From: an uncultured Marinoscillum sp.
GTDB taxonomy: Bacteria > Bacteroidota > Bacteroidia > Cytophagales > MED-G16
Direction: 5' to 3'
Length of the DNA stretch: 51,226 nucleotides
Assembly (NCBI GenBank): GCA_902633975.1
Contig: CACPHX010000010.1
Location: 1 to 51,226, forward strand
Below the pieces are notes generated by a model. It searched no databases. It had not been told where the DNA came from and saw nothing but the letters and a program-made list of their open reading frames with translations. This document shows positions 1-8,941 of this stretch, one piece after another. Position numbers and translations under genes: made by a program. Every line of letters starts with the position of its first letter. Positions within the stretch are counted from its first letter, which is position 1.

Positions 1-60
1 AAATACCTTTTATTACAAAAGGGTAAAAAGAATTATACTTTTATTATTGTCGAATAAGCT

Positions 61-68
61 TATATTTG
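61..68 (+). promoter_or_regulatory. candidate -7 promoter element for the SPFH gene
   Basis: TATATTTG fits the Bacteroidota -7 consensus TAnnTTTG and lies 19 bases before the ATG at 88. No convincing TTTG was found about 20 bases further upstream, so this is half a promoter. A six-base match is not rare in DNA this AT-rich. Confidence 0.35.
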
Positions 69-87
69 TGTTAAAATTTAAATTATT

Positions 88-915
88 ATGCAGAATTCAA
101 AATTAGTTTCCGTTATTGTTTTTTTATTGTTTGGTTTAACCATTTTATTCTCTTTTGCATCAAGCATTTTCTATGTAATAGAATCAACTGAAAGAGCAGT
201 TATATTTTATAAATTTGGTGATACTGGACTTGATAAAAAGAATGTCATTAAGCCAGGATTTGGACTAAAAGCACCTTGGAATGATTTGTACAGATTTGAT
301 ATAACAGATAATTTAGTAGAAGAAACTATAGATGTTCTAGATGGTAGCGGATTAAGTATAAATGTTGACGTGACAATGAATTTCCACCTCGATTATGATA
401 GTGTTGGTGAAATATATGAAACATACCAGTTTGATTACCTTAGAAGGCTTGTTAGACCAGTATTTAGATCAACGGTTAGAGATGTAATGGGAAGATACAC
501 TGCTGAAGAAATATACTCAACAAAAAGGACTGAAGTTGAAAATTTGATTCAAGAGGAAGCAAGTGAAGTACTTAGAAAGCCAGGTAACAATATTGTAATG
601 AGATCATTACTTATTAGATCAATAACACTTCCTGCACAAATTAAAACTGCTATTGAAAATAAACTTCAACAAGAACAAGAAGCACTGGCATATCAATATA
701 GACTTGAAAGAGAAAAAAGTGAGGCGGAAAGAATTAGAATTGAGGCTACTGGTAGAGCTGACGCAAATAGAATTATAAATAATAGTCTAACTCCTAATCT
801 ACTTAGAATGAGGGGTATAGAGGCAACTAGTAAGTTAGCTGAATCCCCTAATTCAAAAGTTGTAGTAGTCGGTAGTGGTAAAGATGGTCTACCAATTATA
901 CTTGGTAACAATTAA
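88..915 (+). CDS. SPFH/prohibitin-family membrane protein
   Basis: Predicted 275-residue prohibitin/HflC-type protein. One hydrophobic segment at about residues 8-30 should anchor it in the inner membrane. The SPFH domain follows (about 30-190) and begins with the typical stretch on emerging from the membrane (VIESTERAVIFYKFG). The C-terminal part is a charged helix rich in E, R and A (about 195-235), as in oligomerising prohibitins. Family members form large membrane rings that scaffold membrane microdomains or modulate FtsH-type proteases; no protease partner is in this window. The ATG at 88 gives a complete N-terminal anchor. The citrate synthase gene begins one base after the stop, so the two probably share a transcript. 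Family assignment is firm; the cellular role is inferred. Confidence 0.88.
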   Translation: MQNSKLVSVIVFLLFGLTILFSFASSIFYVIESTERAVIFYKFGDTGLDKKNVIKPGFGLKAPWNDLYRFDITDNLVEETIDVLDGSGLSINVDVTMNFHLDYDSVGEIYETYQFDYLRRLVRPVFRSTVRDVMGRYTAEEIYSTKRTEVENLIQEEASEVLRKPGNNIVMRSLLIRSITLPAQIKTAIENKLQQEQEALAYQYRLEREKSEAERIRIEATGRADANRIINNSLTPNLLRMRGIEATSKLAESPNSKVVVVGSGKDGLPIILGNN

Positions 916-916
916 T

Positions 917-2203
917 ATGAGTAAGGCTGCTAAACTTATATATGATGGTAAAGAAATTGAGCTACCTCTTCTAACTGGCACTGAAAATGAGGACGCAATT
1001 GATATATCAAAAATTCGATCAGAAACAGGTTTAATAACACTTGATAAGGGTTATAAGAATACTGGCGCGACTACAAGTAAAATAACATATTTAGATGGTG
1101 AGAAGGGAATATTAAGACATCGAGGTTATTCAATAGAGGAATTAGCTTCAAAGTCGTCTTTTACTGAAGTTTGTTACCTTTTGATATATGGAGAATTACC
1201 TACAAAAGATCAATTAGATAACTTTGAACACGAAATAAGATTTCATACCCTAGTTCACGAGGACTTCAAAATAATTTTAGATGGTTATCCTTCAAAAGCA
1301 CACCCGATGGGTGTCTTATCCTCACTAATAACTAGTTTAACAGCATTTTATCCAGAATCCTTAGACCCAAGCAGATCAAGGAAACTTGTTGATTTAAGTA
1401 TTGTTAGAATATTAGGTAAATTTCCAACTTTTGCAGCCTGGTCATACAAGAAAAGAACTGGTCATCCTATTATTTATCCTGATAACAGCCTTGATTATTG
1501 TTCAAATTTCTTAAAGATGATGTTTGCTTTACCTTCAATGGAATATGAACCTAATCCAGTAGTTACTGACGCATTAAATAAGTTATTAATATTACATGCA
1601 GACCACGAGCAAAACTGTTCAACATCTACAGTGAGAATCGTAGGATCAGCTCAATCAAGTATTTACCCTTCCATATCAGCTGGTATAAATGCTCTTTGGG
1701 GACCACTACATGGTGGTGCAAATCAAGCAGTTATAGAGATGTTAGACACAATAATGAATGACAATAATGATGTCGATAAGTATATTAAGAAAGCTAAAGA
1801 CAAATCAGATCCATTCAGACTAATGGGTTTTGGGCATAGGGTATATAAAAACTTCGATCCAAGAGCTAAGATTATCAAAAAAGCTGCTGATAATGTATTA
1901 GATAAGTTAGGTGTTAACGACCCAGTTCTTGAACTAGCAAAAAAACTAGAAAAAATAGCATTAGAAGATGAATATTTCATACAAAAAAAATTATATCCAA
2001 ATGTAGATTTTTACAGTGGAATTATTTACAGAGCTTTAGGGTTTCCCCCTGAGATGTTCACAGTTATGTTCGCTTTTGGTAGATTGCCAGGTTGGATTTC
2101 TCAGTGGGTAGAGATGAGACAAAATAAAGAACCCTTAGGAAGACCAAGGCAAATATATTTAGGCGAAACTCAGAGAGATTATGTAGATATCAAGAATCGT
2201 TAA
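917..2203 (+). CDS. gltA: citrate synthase
   Basis: Type II citrate synthase of 428 residues, condensing acetyl-CoA and oxaloacetate at the entry of the TCA cycle. Visible family motifs are GPLHGGANQAVIEML with the catalytic His near 265, GFGHRVYKNFDPRA with the second His near 306, and VDFYSGIIY with the catalytic Asp near 363. The length is normal. An in-frame ATG at 875 lies inside the SPFH gene and would add 14 unrelated residues; the ATG at 917, just after the SPFH stop at 915, gives the expected N-terminus (MSKAAKLIYDGKEIELP). The stop codon shares the bases TTAA with the stop of the opposite-strand gene (2200-2203). Confidence 0.96.
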   Translation: MSKAAKLIYDGKEIELPLLTGTENEDAIDISKIRSETGLITLDKGYKNTGATTSKITYLDGEKGILRHRGYSIEELASKSSFTEVCYLLIYGELPTKDQLDNFEHEIRFHTLVHEDFKIILDGYPSKAHPMGVLSSLITSLTAFYPESLDPSRSRKLVDLSIVRILGKFPTFAAWSYKKRTGHPIIYPDNSLDYCSNFLKMMFALPSMEYEPNPVVTDALNKLLILHADHEQNCSTSTVRIVGSAQSSIYPSISAGINALWGPLHGGANQAVIEMLDTIMNDNNDVDKYIKKAKDKSDPFRLMGFGHRVYKNFDPRAKIIKKAADNVLDKLGVNDPVLELAKKLEKIALEDEYFIQKKLYPNVDFYSGIIYRALGFPPEMFTVMFAFGRLPGWISQWVEMRQNKEPLGRPRQIYLGETQRDYVDIKNR

Positions 2204-2694
2204 TCGTATTTCCTATCTAATATTTCCTTTAATATAAAAGCTTCTTTTAAACCAGTTTTTGATTTTATCTTGTCTTTTATTTTATCTACAGGTTTTTCTC
2301 CTAATTCAATATCTAGAGATTCTATACTTTTTGTATTTTCCTCTAATTTTTCTAATGGTTGATCTTTTGGAATTTCAGCCTTTTCATTAATTTGATTTTT
2401 TTGTTGTTCAGGTAGAATATCTTCTACTAACGGTACTTTAATTTCATCAATTATATTATCCTGTTTCTCATCAGATAATATCTCGAGTTCAACTTTTTCT
2501 TCTTCGTTATTCTCAGGGGAAACAATTTTTTTATATATATCATTAAGATCACTAGTAAAAGCGTCTTCTTTTTTGTCTTTTACAATTTCATTATCCTCAG
2601 ACGGTTTTTTTTTCTTTCCAAAGTAGTTAGTAAGCCAGGCTATTAAACCAAATACAATAGGACCTATATATTCTGTTAAATCTGGGAAATCCAT
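2200..2694 (-). CDS. small membrane-anchored, Lys/Glu-rich hypothetical protein
   Basis: No family recognised. The 164-residue product starts with a short hydrophobic segment (about residues 8-25, including IGPIVFGLIAWL), followed at once by a basic patch (GKKKKP) that would stay in the cytoplasm. The remaining 135 residues are almost all charged or polar (E, K, D, I) with no cysteine, as expected of a disordered or coiled tail. It is divergent from the SMC gene, with 47 bases between start codons, and convergent with citrate synthase, overlapping its stop by four bases. Similar short 'hydrophobic segment plus KKKK' proteins are common in Bacteroidota and usually uncharacterised. The frame is probably real because it fills the gap exactly. 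Confidence 0.7.
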   Translation of the reverse strand: MDFPDLTEYIGPIVFGLIAWLTNYFGKKKKPSEDNEIVKDKKEDAFTSDLNDIYKKIVSPENNEEEKVELEILSDEKQDNIIDEIKVPLVEDILPEQQKNQINEKAEIPKDQPLEKLEENTKSIESLDIELGEKPVDKIKDKIKSKTGLKEAFILKEILDRKYD

Positions 2695-2741
2695 ATTTAT
2701 ATATATTATATTTAAAAATCAAAAATAATTCATAATTCTTA

Positions 2742-5270
2742 ATGAGATTAAATAAAATCGAAATAAAAGGTTTTAAAAGTTTTGGAGATAAAACAGTAAT
2801 TAATTTCAATAAAGGTGTCACAGGTATTGTTGGTCCTAATGGATGTGGGAAATCAAATGTAGTTGACGCAATGAGATGGGTTCTTGGTGAACAAAAGACT
2901 AGTCTCTTGAGGTCTGACAAAATGGAGAATATAATATTTAATGGTAGTAAATCAAGGAAAAAGCTACAATTAGCTGAAGTTTCAATATCATTTGATAACA
3001 CCAAAAATCTTATACCAACAGAATATTCTACTGTTACCGTAACAAGAAAATATTTTAGATCGGGAGATAGCGAATACCTTCTAAATGATGTTAAATGTAG
3101 ACTTAAAGATATCACAAATCTATTCCTGGATACTGGAATCTCGTCAAATAATTATGCAATTATTGAACTCTCAATGGTTGACAATATTTTAAATGATAAG
3201 GATAACTCAAGATTAAGTTTATTTGAGGAAGCTGCTGGAATATCAAAATTTAGAAAAAGAAAAAAAGAAACATTTAACAAAATAAAACAGACAGAATCAG
3301 ATCTTGATAGAGTTGAAGACTTAGTATACGAAATTGAAAAAAATCTCAGATCTTTAAAAAGACAAGCTAAGCAGACTGAAAAATATTATTCATATAAAGA
3401 GGAATATAAAAATATCAGTATCAATGTTGCTCTTAAAAATTCAGAAAATTCGAGATTAAGGCAAGAAGAAAATAAAAAGAAACTTGAAAAACTTGAAAAT
3501 GAGAACATAAAAGTTTCAAGTCATCTTGCCAAAAAAAATGCAGCAATTGAGTCATCTAAATCTTCACTTATACCTTACGAAAAAAAATTACAAAGAAAGC
3601 AGGAGGATCTCAATAAGATATTAGATAAGATAAGAGATCACGAAGAGATGATTAGAATAAAGGAAGAAAAATCAAAGATGTTAAACGTTAACATATCTGA
3701 ACTAAAAAAAAGCATAAAATTTGACCAAGAAAGCAATAAACGTTCTAAATTCTCTATCACGAGCATCGATAAAGAGTTGAAATCATCAAAAAAATTATTA
3801 AAAAAGAATTTAGACAAGCTTGATCAAAACAAGAAACAATTTTTAAAGTATGAGGAAAAACTTAAAAATCAAAATATTAAAATATCAGATATTAAGGATG
3901 TTGAAGAACATTTTCTTGATATATCAAATAACATTAAAAATATATCAAATAAGAAATCTCAACTAGAAAAATTACTTTCTCTAGAAAAAATAGATAAAAA
4001 TAAAATATTAAAAAATTTAAATTCACTGGATATAGAAATAAAATCTATAGATAAATCCTTTAAAATTATTGAGGAATTATTTAGGGAAGACAATAAAGAA
4101 ACAATAAGAATAAATAAAATGTTTTCTGATAAATCTAAGGATTTATCCTCCTCTGAAATTGATTATAATAATCTTAAATCAAAAATTGAATCATTAGAGA
4201 AAGAATTGGAATATAAATCTATAACATATGATTTTAATAAAAAGAGAATTGATGAAAACCAATCGAAACTTCAAAGCTCAGAGAAAGAATACACTACACT
4301 TTCATCAGTTAAAGATGATAAAGATGATATTCTTATAAATTTATATAATGAAAAAACATCCGCAGAAAAAAATTTAGAAAACTCTGAAAATGAATATTAT
4401 AAAATTAAATCCACTATTGATTTAGATGATACATCTGTTAGAGAATTACAGAAGAAAAAAGATATAAATACAGAATTAATAAGCGAACTAAAGACAAGTA
4501 TTTACGATACTGATCTTGATCTAAACTCAATATATCAAAGAATTTCAGTAGAATTTGATATAAAATTGGAAAGCTGTAAAATTGATGATGAATTGTTTGA
4601 TAAGAATTCAGTTGACAAGCTTGAAAAAAGAAGAGATAAATTAAAGCATAAAATTGAAAAAATTGGTCAAATTAATCCATTAGCAATGGAGGCATATAAA
4701 GAAATACAAGAAAGGCATGAGTTTATTATAAAAGAGAGAAAAGATTTATTTGAGGCAAAAGATTCTCTTCTAAAAACAATTCAAGAAATTGATTTAGTTG
4801 CAAAAGAATCATTTATTCAGTCCTTTGAAAAAATAAAAGATAATTTTAAGACAGTATTTAGGTCATTATTTACCGATGATGATGATTGTGATTTAATTAT
4901 CAATGACCTTGAAAATCCTTTAGAATCTTCTATTGAAATTATGGCAAAGCCTAAAGGAAAAAAGCCATTAACTATAAATCAGTTATCTGGTGGTGAAAAG
5001 ACATTAACTGCAACCTCTCTCCTATTTGCTATATATTTATTAAAACCTGCCCCATTTTGTGTTTTTGATGAGGTAGATGCCCCTCTCGATGATAACAATA
5101 TTGACAAGTTCAATAAGATTATTAATAAATTTTCTTCTAGTTCACAATTTATTATTGTTACACATAACAAAAGGACGATGAACAACGCAGATATAATTTA
5201 TGGTATAACAATGCCTGAACAAGGGGTATCCAAAGTAGTTCCTGTAGATTTAAGAAATTTAAAAGTATGA
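2742..5270 (+). CDS. smc: SMC-family chromosome-partition ATPase lacking the hinge domain
   Basis: Both ATPase half-heads are those of bacterial Smc. The N-terminal half has Walker A GPNGCGKS (31-38), DAMRWVLGEQ, an LRSDKMENIIFNG segment and NLFLDTG...LFEEAAGISKF up to residue 172. The C-terminal half has the pre-head segment EKIGQINPLAMEAY (from about 640), ABC signature LSGGEK (748-753), Walker B/D-loop FDEVDAPLDD around Asp776, and the switch His in IVTHNKRTM. The product is 842 residues, whereas family members are usually 1100-1200. The part between the heads has no glycine from G166 to G642 and only one proline (about 277), and is K/E/D/S/L coil throughout. The roughly 150-residue globular, glycine-bearing hinge that dimerises Smc is absent, and each arm is also shortened. 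There is no CxxC zinc hook. The frame is uninterrupted. Either a genuine hinge-less SMC or an in-frame assembly deletion. Confidence 0.9.
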   Translation: MRLNKIEIKGFKSFGDKTVINFNKGVTGIVGPNGCGKSNVVDAMRWVLGEQKTSLLRSDKMENIIFNGSKSRKKLQLAEVSISFDNTKNLIPTEYSTVTVTRKYFRSGDSEYLLNDVKCRLKDITNLFLDTGISSNNYAIIELSMVDNILNDKDNSRLSLFEEAAGISKFRKRKKETFNKIKQTESDLDRVEDLVYEIEKNLRSLKRQAKQTEKYYSYKEEYKNISINVALKNSENSRLRQEENKKKLEKLENENIKVSSHLAKKNAAIESSKSSLIPYEKKLQRKQEDLNKILDKIRDHEEMIRIKEEKSKMLNVNISELKKSIKFDQESNKRSKFSITSIDKELKSSKKLLKKNLDKLDQNKKQFLKYEEKLKNQNIKISDIKDVEEHFLDISNNIKNISNKKSQLEKLLSLEKIDKNKILKNLNSLDIEIKSIDKSFKIIEELFREDNKETIRINKMFSDKSKDLSSSEIDYNNLKSKIESLEKELEYKSITYDFNKKRIDENQSKLQSSEKEYTTLSSVKDDKDDILINLYNEKTSAEKNLENSENEYYKIKSTIDLDDTSVRELQKKKDINTELISELKTSIYDTDLDLNSIYQRISVEFDIKLESCKIDDELFDKNSVDKLEKRRDKLKHKIEKIGQINPLAMEAYKEIQERHEFIIKERKDLFEAKDSLLKTIQEIDLVAKESFIQSFEKIKDNFKTVFRSLFTDDDDCDLIINDLENPLESSIEIMAKPKGKKPLTINQLSGGEKTLTATSLLFAIYLLKPAPFCVFDEVDAPLDDNNIDKFNKIINKFSSSSQFIIVTHNKRTMNNADIIYGITMPEQGVSKVVPVDLRNLKV

Positions 5271-6637
5271 TGAAAAGAGGTTCTTTTAACTCAAAACTTG
5301 GTTTTATACTCGCTGCGTCAGGATCAGCTGTTGGCTTAGGAAATATTTGGAAATTTCCATTTGAAGTAAGTAATGGTGGAGGCGCTGCATTTCTAATAAT
5401 GTATTTATTTTTCTGTTTTATCCTATGTTTTCCTGTAATAGTATCAGAAATAGCCATTGGAAGAAAAACAAATAAAAATGCTATCGGGGCATTTAATGAA
5501 CTTGGACATAAAAAATGGAACTTTATTGGAAAGATGGGGGTTTTATGCGGTGTATTAATATTATCATTTTATACAGTAGTTGCTGGTTGGGTATTAGGTT
5601 ATGTTATTGAGATGATTACAGGTAATTTTGAAATATCTGACAATTTTGGAAAATATGTAAATAATATCCAAAATGTTTTTGTCTATTCTATTCTGTTTAT
5701 GTTTTTTACAGCTTTAATTGTCTCTAGAGGTGTAGAAAAAGGGATTGAAAAAGCAGCAAAAATATTAATGCCTTCATTAATAATTATCATTCTGCTACTT
5801 ATTATATATGCACTTACTCTGCCAAATTCTATTGACGGAATCATTTTTTATTTAGTACCTGATTTTTCACAAATTAATTTAACTGTTGCTGGTAATGCAC
5901 TTGGTCAGGCTTTCTTTTCATTATCTCTTGGTATGGGCATGCTAATTACTTACGGAAGTTATGTAGATAGTAAAAATAATATAATAAACTCTGCAGTTTT
6001 AATAACTCTTACCGATGTTGGAATCGCTTTTTTATCAGGATTAATTATTTTTCCTTTTGTTTTTTCGTCAGGCATAGAAACTGAAGGTGGACCAGGATTG
6101 ATATTTCAGGTATTTCCTAAAATCTTTCAAAATTTAGGTGATGTTACTGGTATAGTTGTAGGATCTACCTTCTTTATTTTACTATCTTTTGCAGCAATTA
6201 CTTCAACCGTTTCACTTCTTGAAGTGCCTGTTAGCTATTTGGTTGACGAGTATAAAATTGATAGAAAATATTCTGTTTGGATAGTCGCTTTTACTATACT
6301 TCTAATAGGTATACCATCAGCACTTTCACAAGGTAAATATCAATTTTTTAGTCAGTTTATAACCTATTTTGGATCAGAGAACCCAGTAGACTTTATGACT
6401 TTTATAATTGATGTATCAAATGATACACTTTTACCTTTTGGTGGATTTATGATAACAATGTACGTAACATATATATGGAAAAAGAAAAACCTTTCGGAGG
6501 AAATAAGTAAAGGTAACCCTGAGTATAAAGGCTCTTCTGTTGAGAAATATATTAACATTTCTATCTCTTTTATATGTCCTCTAATTTTGGGAACAATTTT
6601 TATAGTGACTTTCCTTAACAAATTTTTTGGGATTTGA
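5267..6637 (+). CDS. neurotransmitter:sodium symporter (NSS/SNF) family transporter
   Basis: A 456-residue polytopic membrane protein with about 11-12 hydrophobic segments. The first carries the NSS sodium and substrate signature (LAASGSAVGLGNIWKFPFEVSNGGGAAF), as in LeuT-type transporters. Members couple sodium entry to uptake of amino acids or similar small molecules; the substrate cannot be read from sequence. The start ATG overlaps the SMC stop (ATGATGA at 5267-5273), so translation is probably coupled. The gene ends two bases before the convergent permease gene. Confidence 0.93.
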   Translation: MMKRGSFNSKLGFILAASGSAVGLGNIWKFPFEVSNGGGAAFLIMYLFFCFILCFPVIVSEIAIGRKTNKNAIGAFNELGHKKWNFIGKMGVLCGVLILSFYTVVAGWVLGYVIEMITGNFEISDNFGKYVNNIQNVFVYSILFMFFTALIVSRGVEKGIEKAAKILMPSLIIIILLLIIYALTLPNSIDGIIFYLVPDFSQINLTVAGNALGQAFFSLSLGMGMLITYGSYVDSKNNIINSAVLITLTDVGIAFLSGLIIFPFVFSSGIETEGGPGLIFQVFPKIFQNLGDVTGIVVGSTFFILLSFAAITSTVSLLEVPVSYLVDEYKIDRKYSVWIVAFTILLIGIPSALSQGKYQFFSQFITYFGSENPVDFMTFIIDVSNDTLLPFGGFMITMYVTYIWKKKNLSEEISKGNPEYKGSSVEKYINISISFICPLILGTIFIVTFLNKFFGI

Positions 6638-6650
6638 TTCTACTCAAATC
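6631..6650. terminator. possible shared hairpin at a convergent gene end
   Basis: GATTTGA (6631-6637), a six-base loop, then TCAAATC (6644-6650) form a perfect seven-base stem spanning the stop codons of the convergent symporter and permease genes. There is no T-run after the stem on either strand, so intrinsic termination is uncertain. Confidence 0.3.
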
Positions 6651-7899
6651 TAAGAGATTCAATTGGATCTAACTCGCTAGCTTTTTTTGCTGGTAAATAC
6701 CCACTTATTATGCCTACTATTGCACTTATTATAAGTGAGACTAAAATCCAGAGCCACGGAATAATAAAGCTACCGCCACCTATATATATTGTTACCAAAT
6801 TCCCAAATAACATACCTAATATAATTCCACCAAATCCTCCTAATAAGCAAATTAAAATAGATTCTAATAGAAATTGATATTTTATAACATTTGGTGTTGC
6901 GCCAATAGATTTCCTAACTCCAATTTCTCTAGTTCTCTCAGTGACTGAAACCAACATTATGTTCATTAATCCAATTGATGCTCCTAATAAGGTAATAAAA
7001 CCTATTGTAAAACCACCAATTTTTAAATAACTAGATATTTCTGCTAAGTTTTCATTTAAAGATTCATTTTTACCAATTTCAAATGAGTCTTCAGACCCAA
7101 TTAAGTCCTTTCTTATCAATTTAAATAAACCTCTAGAATAATCAATATCATTCTGGACTTTATCGAGCTTATTAACAAGAACAGTAATTTCATATCTTGA
7201 GGTAGGTTTTAGTTTTCTTGATGTTTCAATTGGTATAATAATTAAATTATCACCACCAGGACCAAAAGAACTACCCTGCTCATCTAAAACACCTATTACT
7301 TTAAATTTGCTTCCTCTAGCTACTATAAATTTATTAATAGGATCTTCATTATTTTTGAAAAGTGTTGATTTTATTCTTGAACCAAGTATAGCAACAAAAT
7401 TTCCATTTTTATTTTCTGTTTGTGTAAAGTTTCTACCTAATAGAATTTCTTTTTGATTTGTTATTATATAATTGTGGTCTCCAGCATCAATTACTACATT
7501 AGGGTTGGTTGTTTCTGACTTATACTTTAATTCAGCTATTGGTGTAACCCTCGTACTTATTGAAGCTATTCCTGAACCATTATATCTAGTTATAAAATCC
7601 TCTGCCTCTCTATATTTTATAATTGGATATTTTTTTTTAATTATCCCAGATTCTTTACCCCTGTCGTTTCTTATACTTCTAATATAAAAGCTATTTGATC
7701 CTAGTTCTGAAAAACTACTTGAAACAGATTGTTGTATACCGTCAATCGATGTTAATATTCCTACCAGAGAAGATATTCCAACTGAGATTATAGCACAAGT
7801 TAAGAATACCCTAAGTTTGTTTGATTTTATTGAAGAGAAAGCTTCCGAAATATTCCAGAAAAAACTATTTATAAAATTAAATTTATTATTAGAGAGCAT
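6640..7899 (-). CDS. FtsX/MacB-type ABC transporter permease
   Basis: A 419-residue permease in the MacB/LolC-like layout. It has one N-terminal membrane segment (about 30-55), a large extracytoplasmic MacB_PCD-type domain (about 60-285), then three C-terminal membrane segments forming the FtsX domain. Between the first two of these lies the characteristic cytoplasmic loop VTERTREIGVRKSIGATPN. Such permeases work with a cytoplasmic ABC ATPase in export or lipoprotein handling, but no ATPase gene lies nearby, so the partner must be elsewhere. glnA lies upstream on the same strand, 31 bases away. The substrate is unknown. Confidence 0.9.
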   Translation of the reverse strand: MLSNNKFNFINSFFWNISEAFSSIKSNKLRVFLTCAIISVGISSLVGILTSIDGIQQSVSSSFSELGSNSFYIRSIRNDRGKESGIIKKKYPIIKYREAEDFITRYNGSGIASISTRVTPIAELKYKSETTNPNVVIDAGDHNYIITNQKEILLGRNFTQTENKNGNFVAILGSRIKSTLFKNNEDPINKFIVARGSKFKVIGVLDEQGSSFGPGGDNLIIIPIETSRKLKPTSRYEITVLVNKLDKVQNDIDYSRGLFKLIRKDLIGSEDSFEIGKNESLNENLAEISSYLKIGGFTIGFITLLGASIGLMNIMLVSVTERTREIGVRKSIGATPNVIKYQFLLESILICLLGGFGGIILGMLFGNLVTIYIGGGSFIIPWLWILVSLIISAIVGIISGYLPAKKASELDPIESLRFE

Positions 7900-7930
7900 T
7901 CAAGACAAATCTAATAAAAAATATGTGCTT

Positions 7931-8941
7931 TTAAAGTGCAGATTTTGTAGTTGATACAATAACAGATGCTATTTTATAGGGATCACCGTTAGATGCGGGT
8001 CTCCTATCCTCAAGTCTTCCTTTCCAGCCATCTTCAACAGTACCTATCGGAATTCTTATTGATGCACCTCTGTCAGATACTCCATATGAAAACTTATTAA
8101 TTGATTGAGTTTCATGTAGTCCGGTAAGTCTCTGATCATTATCTGCACCGTATACATCAATATGCTTAGATATGTTTTTCCCAAATTCTTCACATATTTT
8201 ATTAAATATTTTTTCGTCACCTGATGTTCTCATAACTTCGTTTGAAAAGTTAGCATGCATTCCTGATCCATTCCAATCTCCTTTTACAGGTTTTGGATGA
8301 AGATCTATAGCTAAACCATATCTTTCAGCATTTCTTTCAGCTAAATATCTTGCTACCCAAACCTGGTCACCTGCATTTTTAGCACCTTTTGCAAAAATCT
8401 GATATTCCCACTGTCCTGTAGCAACTTCTGCATTTATACCTTCAACGTTTATTCCTGCCTCTAAACATTGGTCTAAATGGTCTTCTATACATTCTCTTCC
8501 AAAAGTATTTTTCGCCCCCACACTACAATAGTACTGACCTTGTGGTTCAGGATATCCATTATCTGGGAAGCCCAACGGTAAATTAGTGATTGGATCAATC
8601 AAGAAATATTCTTGTTCAAAACCAAACCAGAAATCATTGTCGTCATCATCAATGGTTGCCCTTCCATTAGATTCATGGGGACTACCATCAGCATTTAATA
8701 CCTCAGTCATCACAAGGAATCCATTAGATCTGTCTGGGTCAGGAAATATTGCTACGGGTTTTAAAAGACAATCGGAATCATTACCATCGGCTTGTAATGT
8801 TGAACTTCCGTCAAATGACCACATAGGACATTCGTCGAGATTACCTTTAAAATTTCTCCTTATCATAGTTTTGCTTCTTAAACTTTGTGTGGGTTTAAAG
8901 CCATCAAGCCATATATATTCGAGTTTTGATTTTTGTGACAT
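7931..8941 (-). CDS. glnA: glutamine synthetase, GSII (eukaryote-like) type
   Basis: A 336-residue enzyme that makes glutamine from glutamate, ammonia and ATP in the cytoplasm. It is far shorter than the 470-residue GSI and resembles GSII: YIWLDGFKPTQSLRSKT at the N-terminus, WSFDGSSTLQA, the metal and substrate region FWFGFEQEYFL, then NGSGMHANFSN and the C-terminal RRPASNGDPY segment. GSII-type enzymes are common in flavobacteria. The ATG at 8941 follows a 165-base AT-rich non-coding stretch that should hold its promoter. I saw no nitrogen-regulator site there, only a TTATGA-AAA-TCATAA inverted repeat at 9073-9087. Confidence 0.95.
   Translation of the reverse strand: MSQKSKLEYIWLDGFKPTQSLRSKTMIRRNFKGNLDECPMWSFDGSSTLQADGNDSDCLLKPVAIFPDPDRSNGFLVMTEVLNADGSPHESNGRATIDDDDNDFWFGFEQEYFLIDPITNLPLGFPDNGYPEPQGQYYCSVGAKNTFGRECIEDHLDQCLEAGINVEGINAEVATGQWEYQIFAKGAKNAGDQVWVARYLAERNAERYGLAIDLHPKPVKGDWNGSGMHANFSNEVMRTSGDEKIFNKICEEFGKNISKHIDVYGADNDQRLTGLHETQSINKFSYGVSDRGASIRIPIGTVEDGWKGRLEDRRPASNGDPYKIASVIVSTTKSAL

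Noticed and set aside
875..917. Earlier in-frame ATG for citrate synthase
   Set aside because: It lies inside the SPFH gene and adds 14 residues unlike any citrate synthase N-terminus; the ATG at 917 directly follows the SPFH stop.
2627..3115. 162-codon open frame on the minus strand across the SMC start
   Set aside because: It lies antisense to the conserved SMC head and has no recognisable motif. It is a shadow frame. Similar shadows inside mnmE (12349-12840), asnB (16675-17082) and groEL (43024-43278) were left out for the same reason.
2742..5270. Reading the short SMC as a Rad50- or SbcC-type protein with a zinc hook
   Set aside because: There is no CxxC in the coil; the only cysteines after the N-terminal head are isolated. 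Head motifs (DEVDAPLDD, LSGGEKTLTA) are those of Smc.
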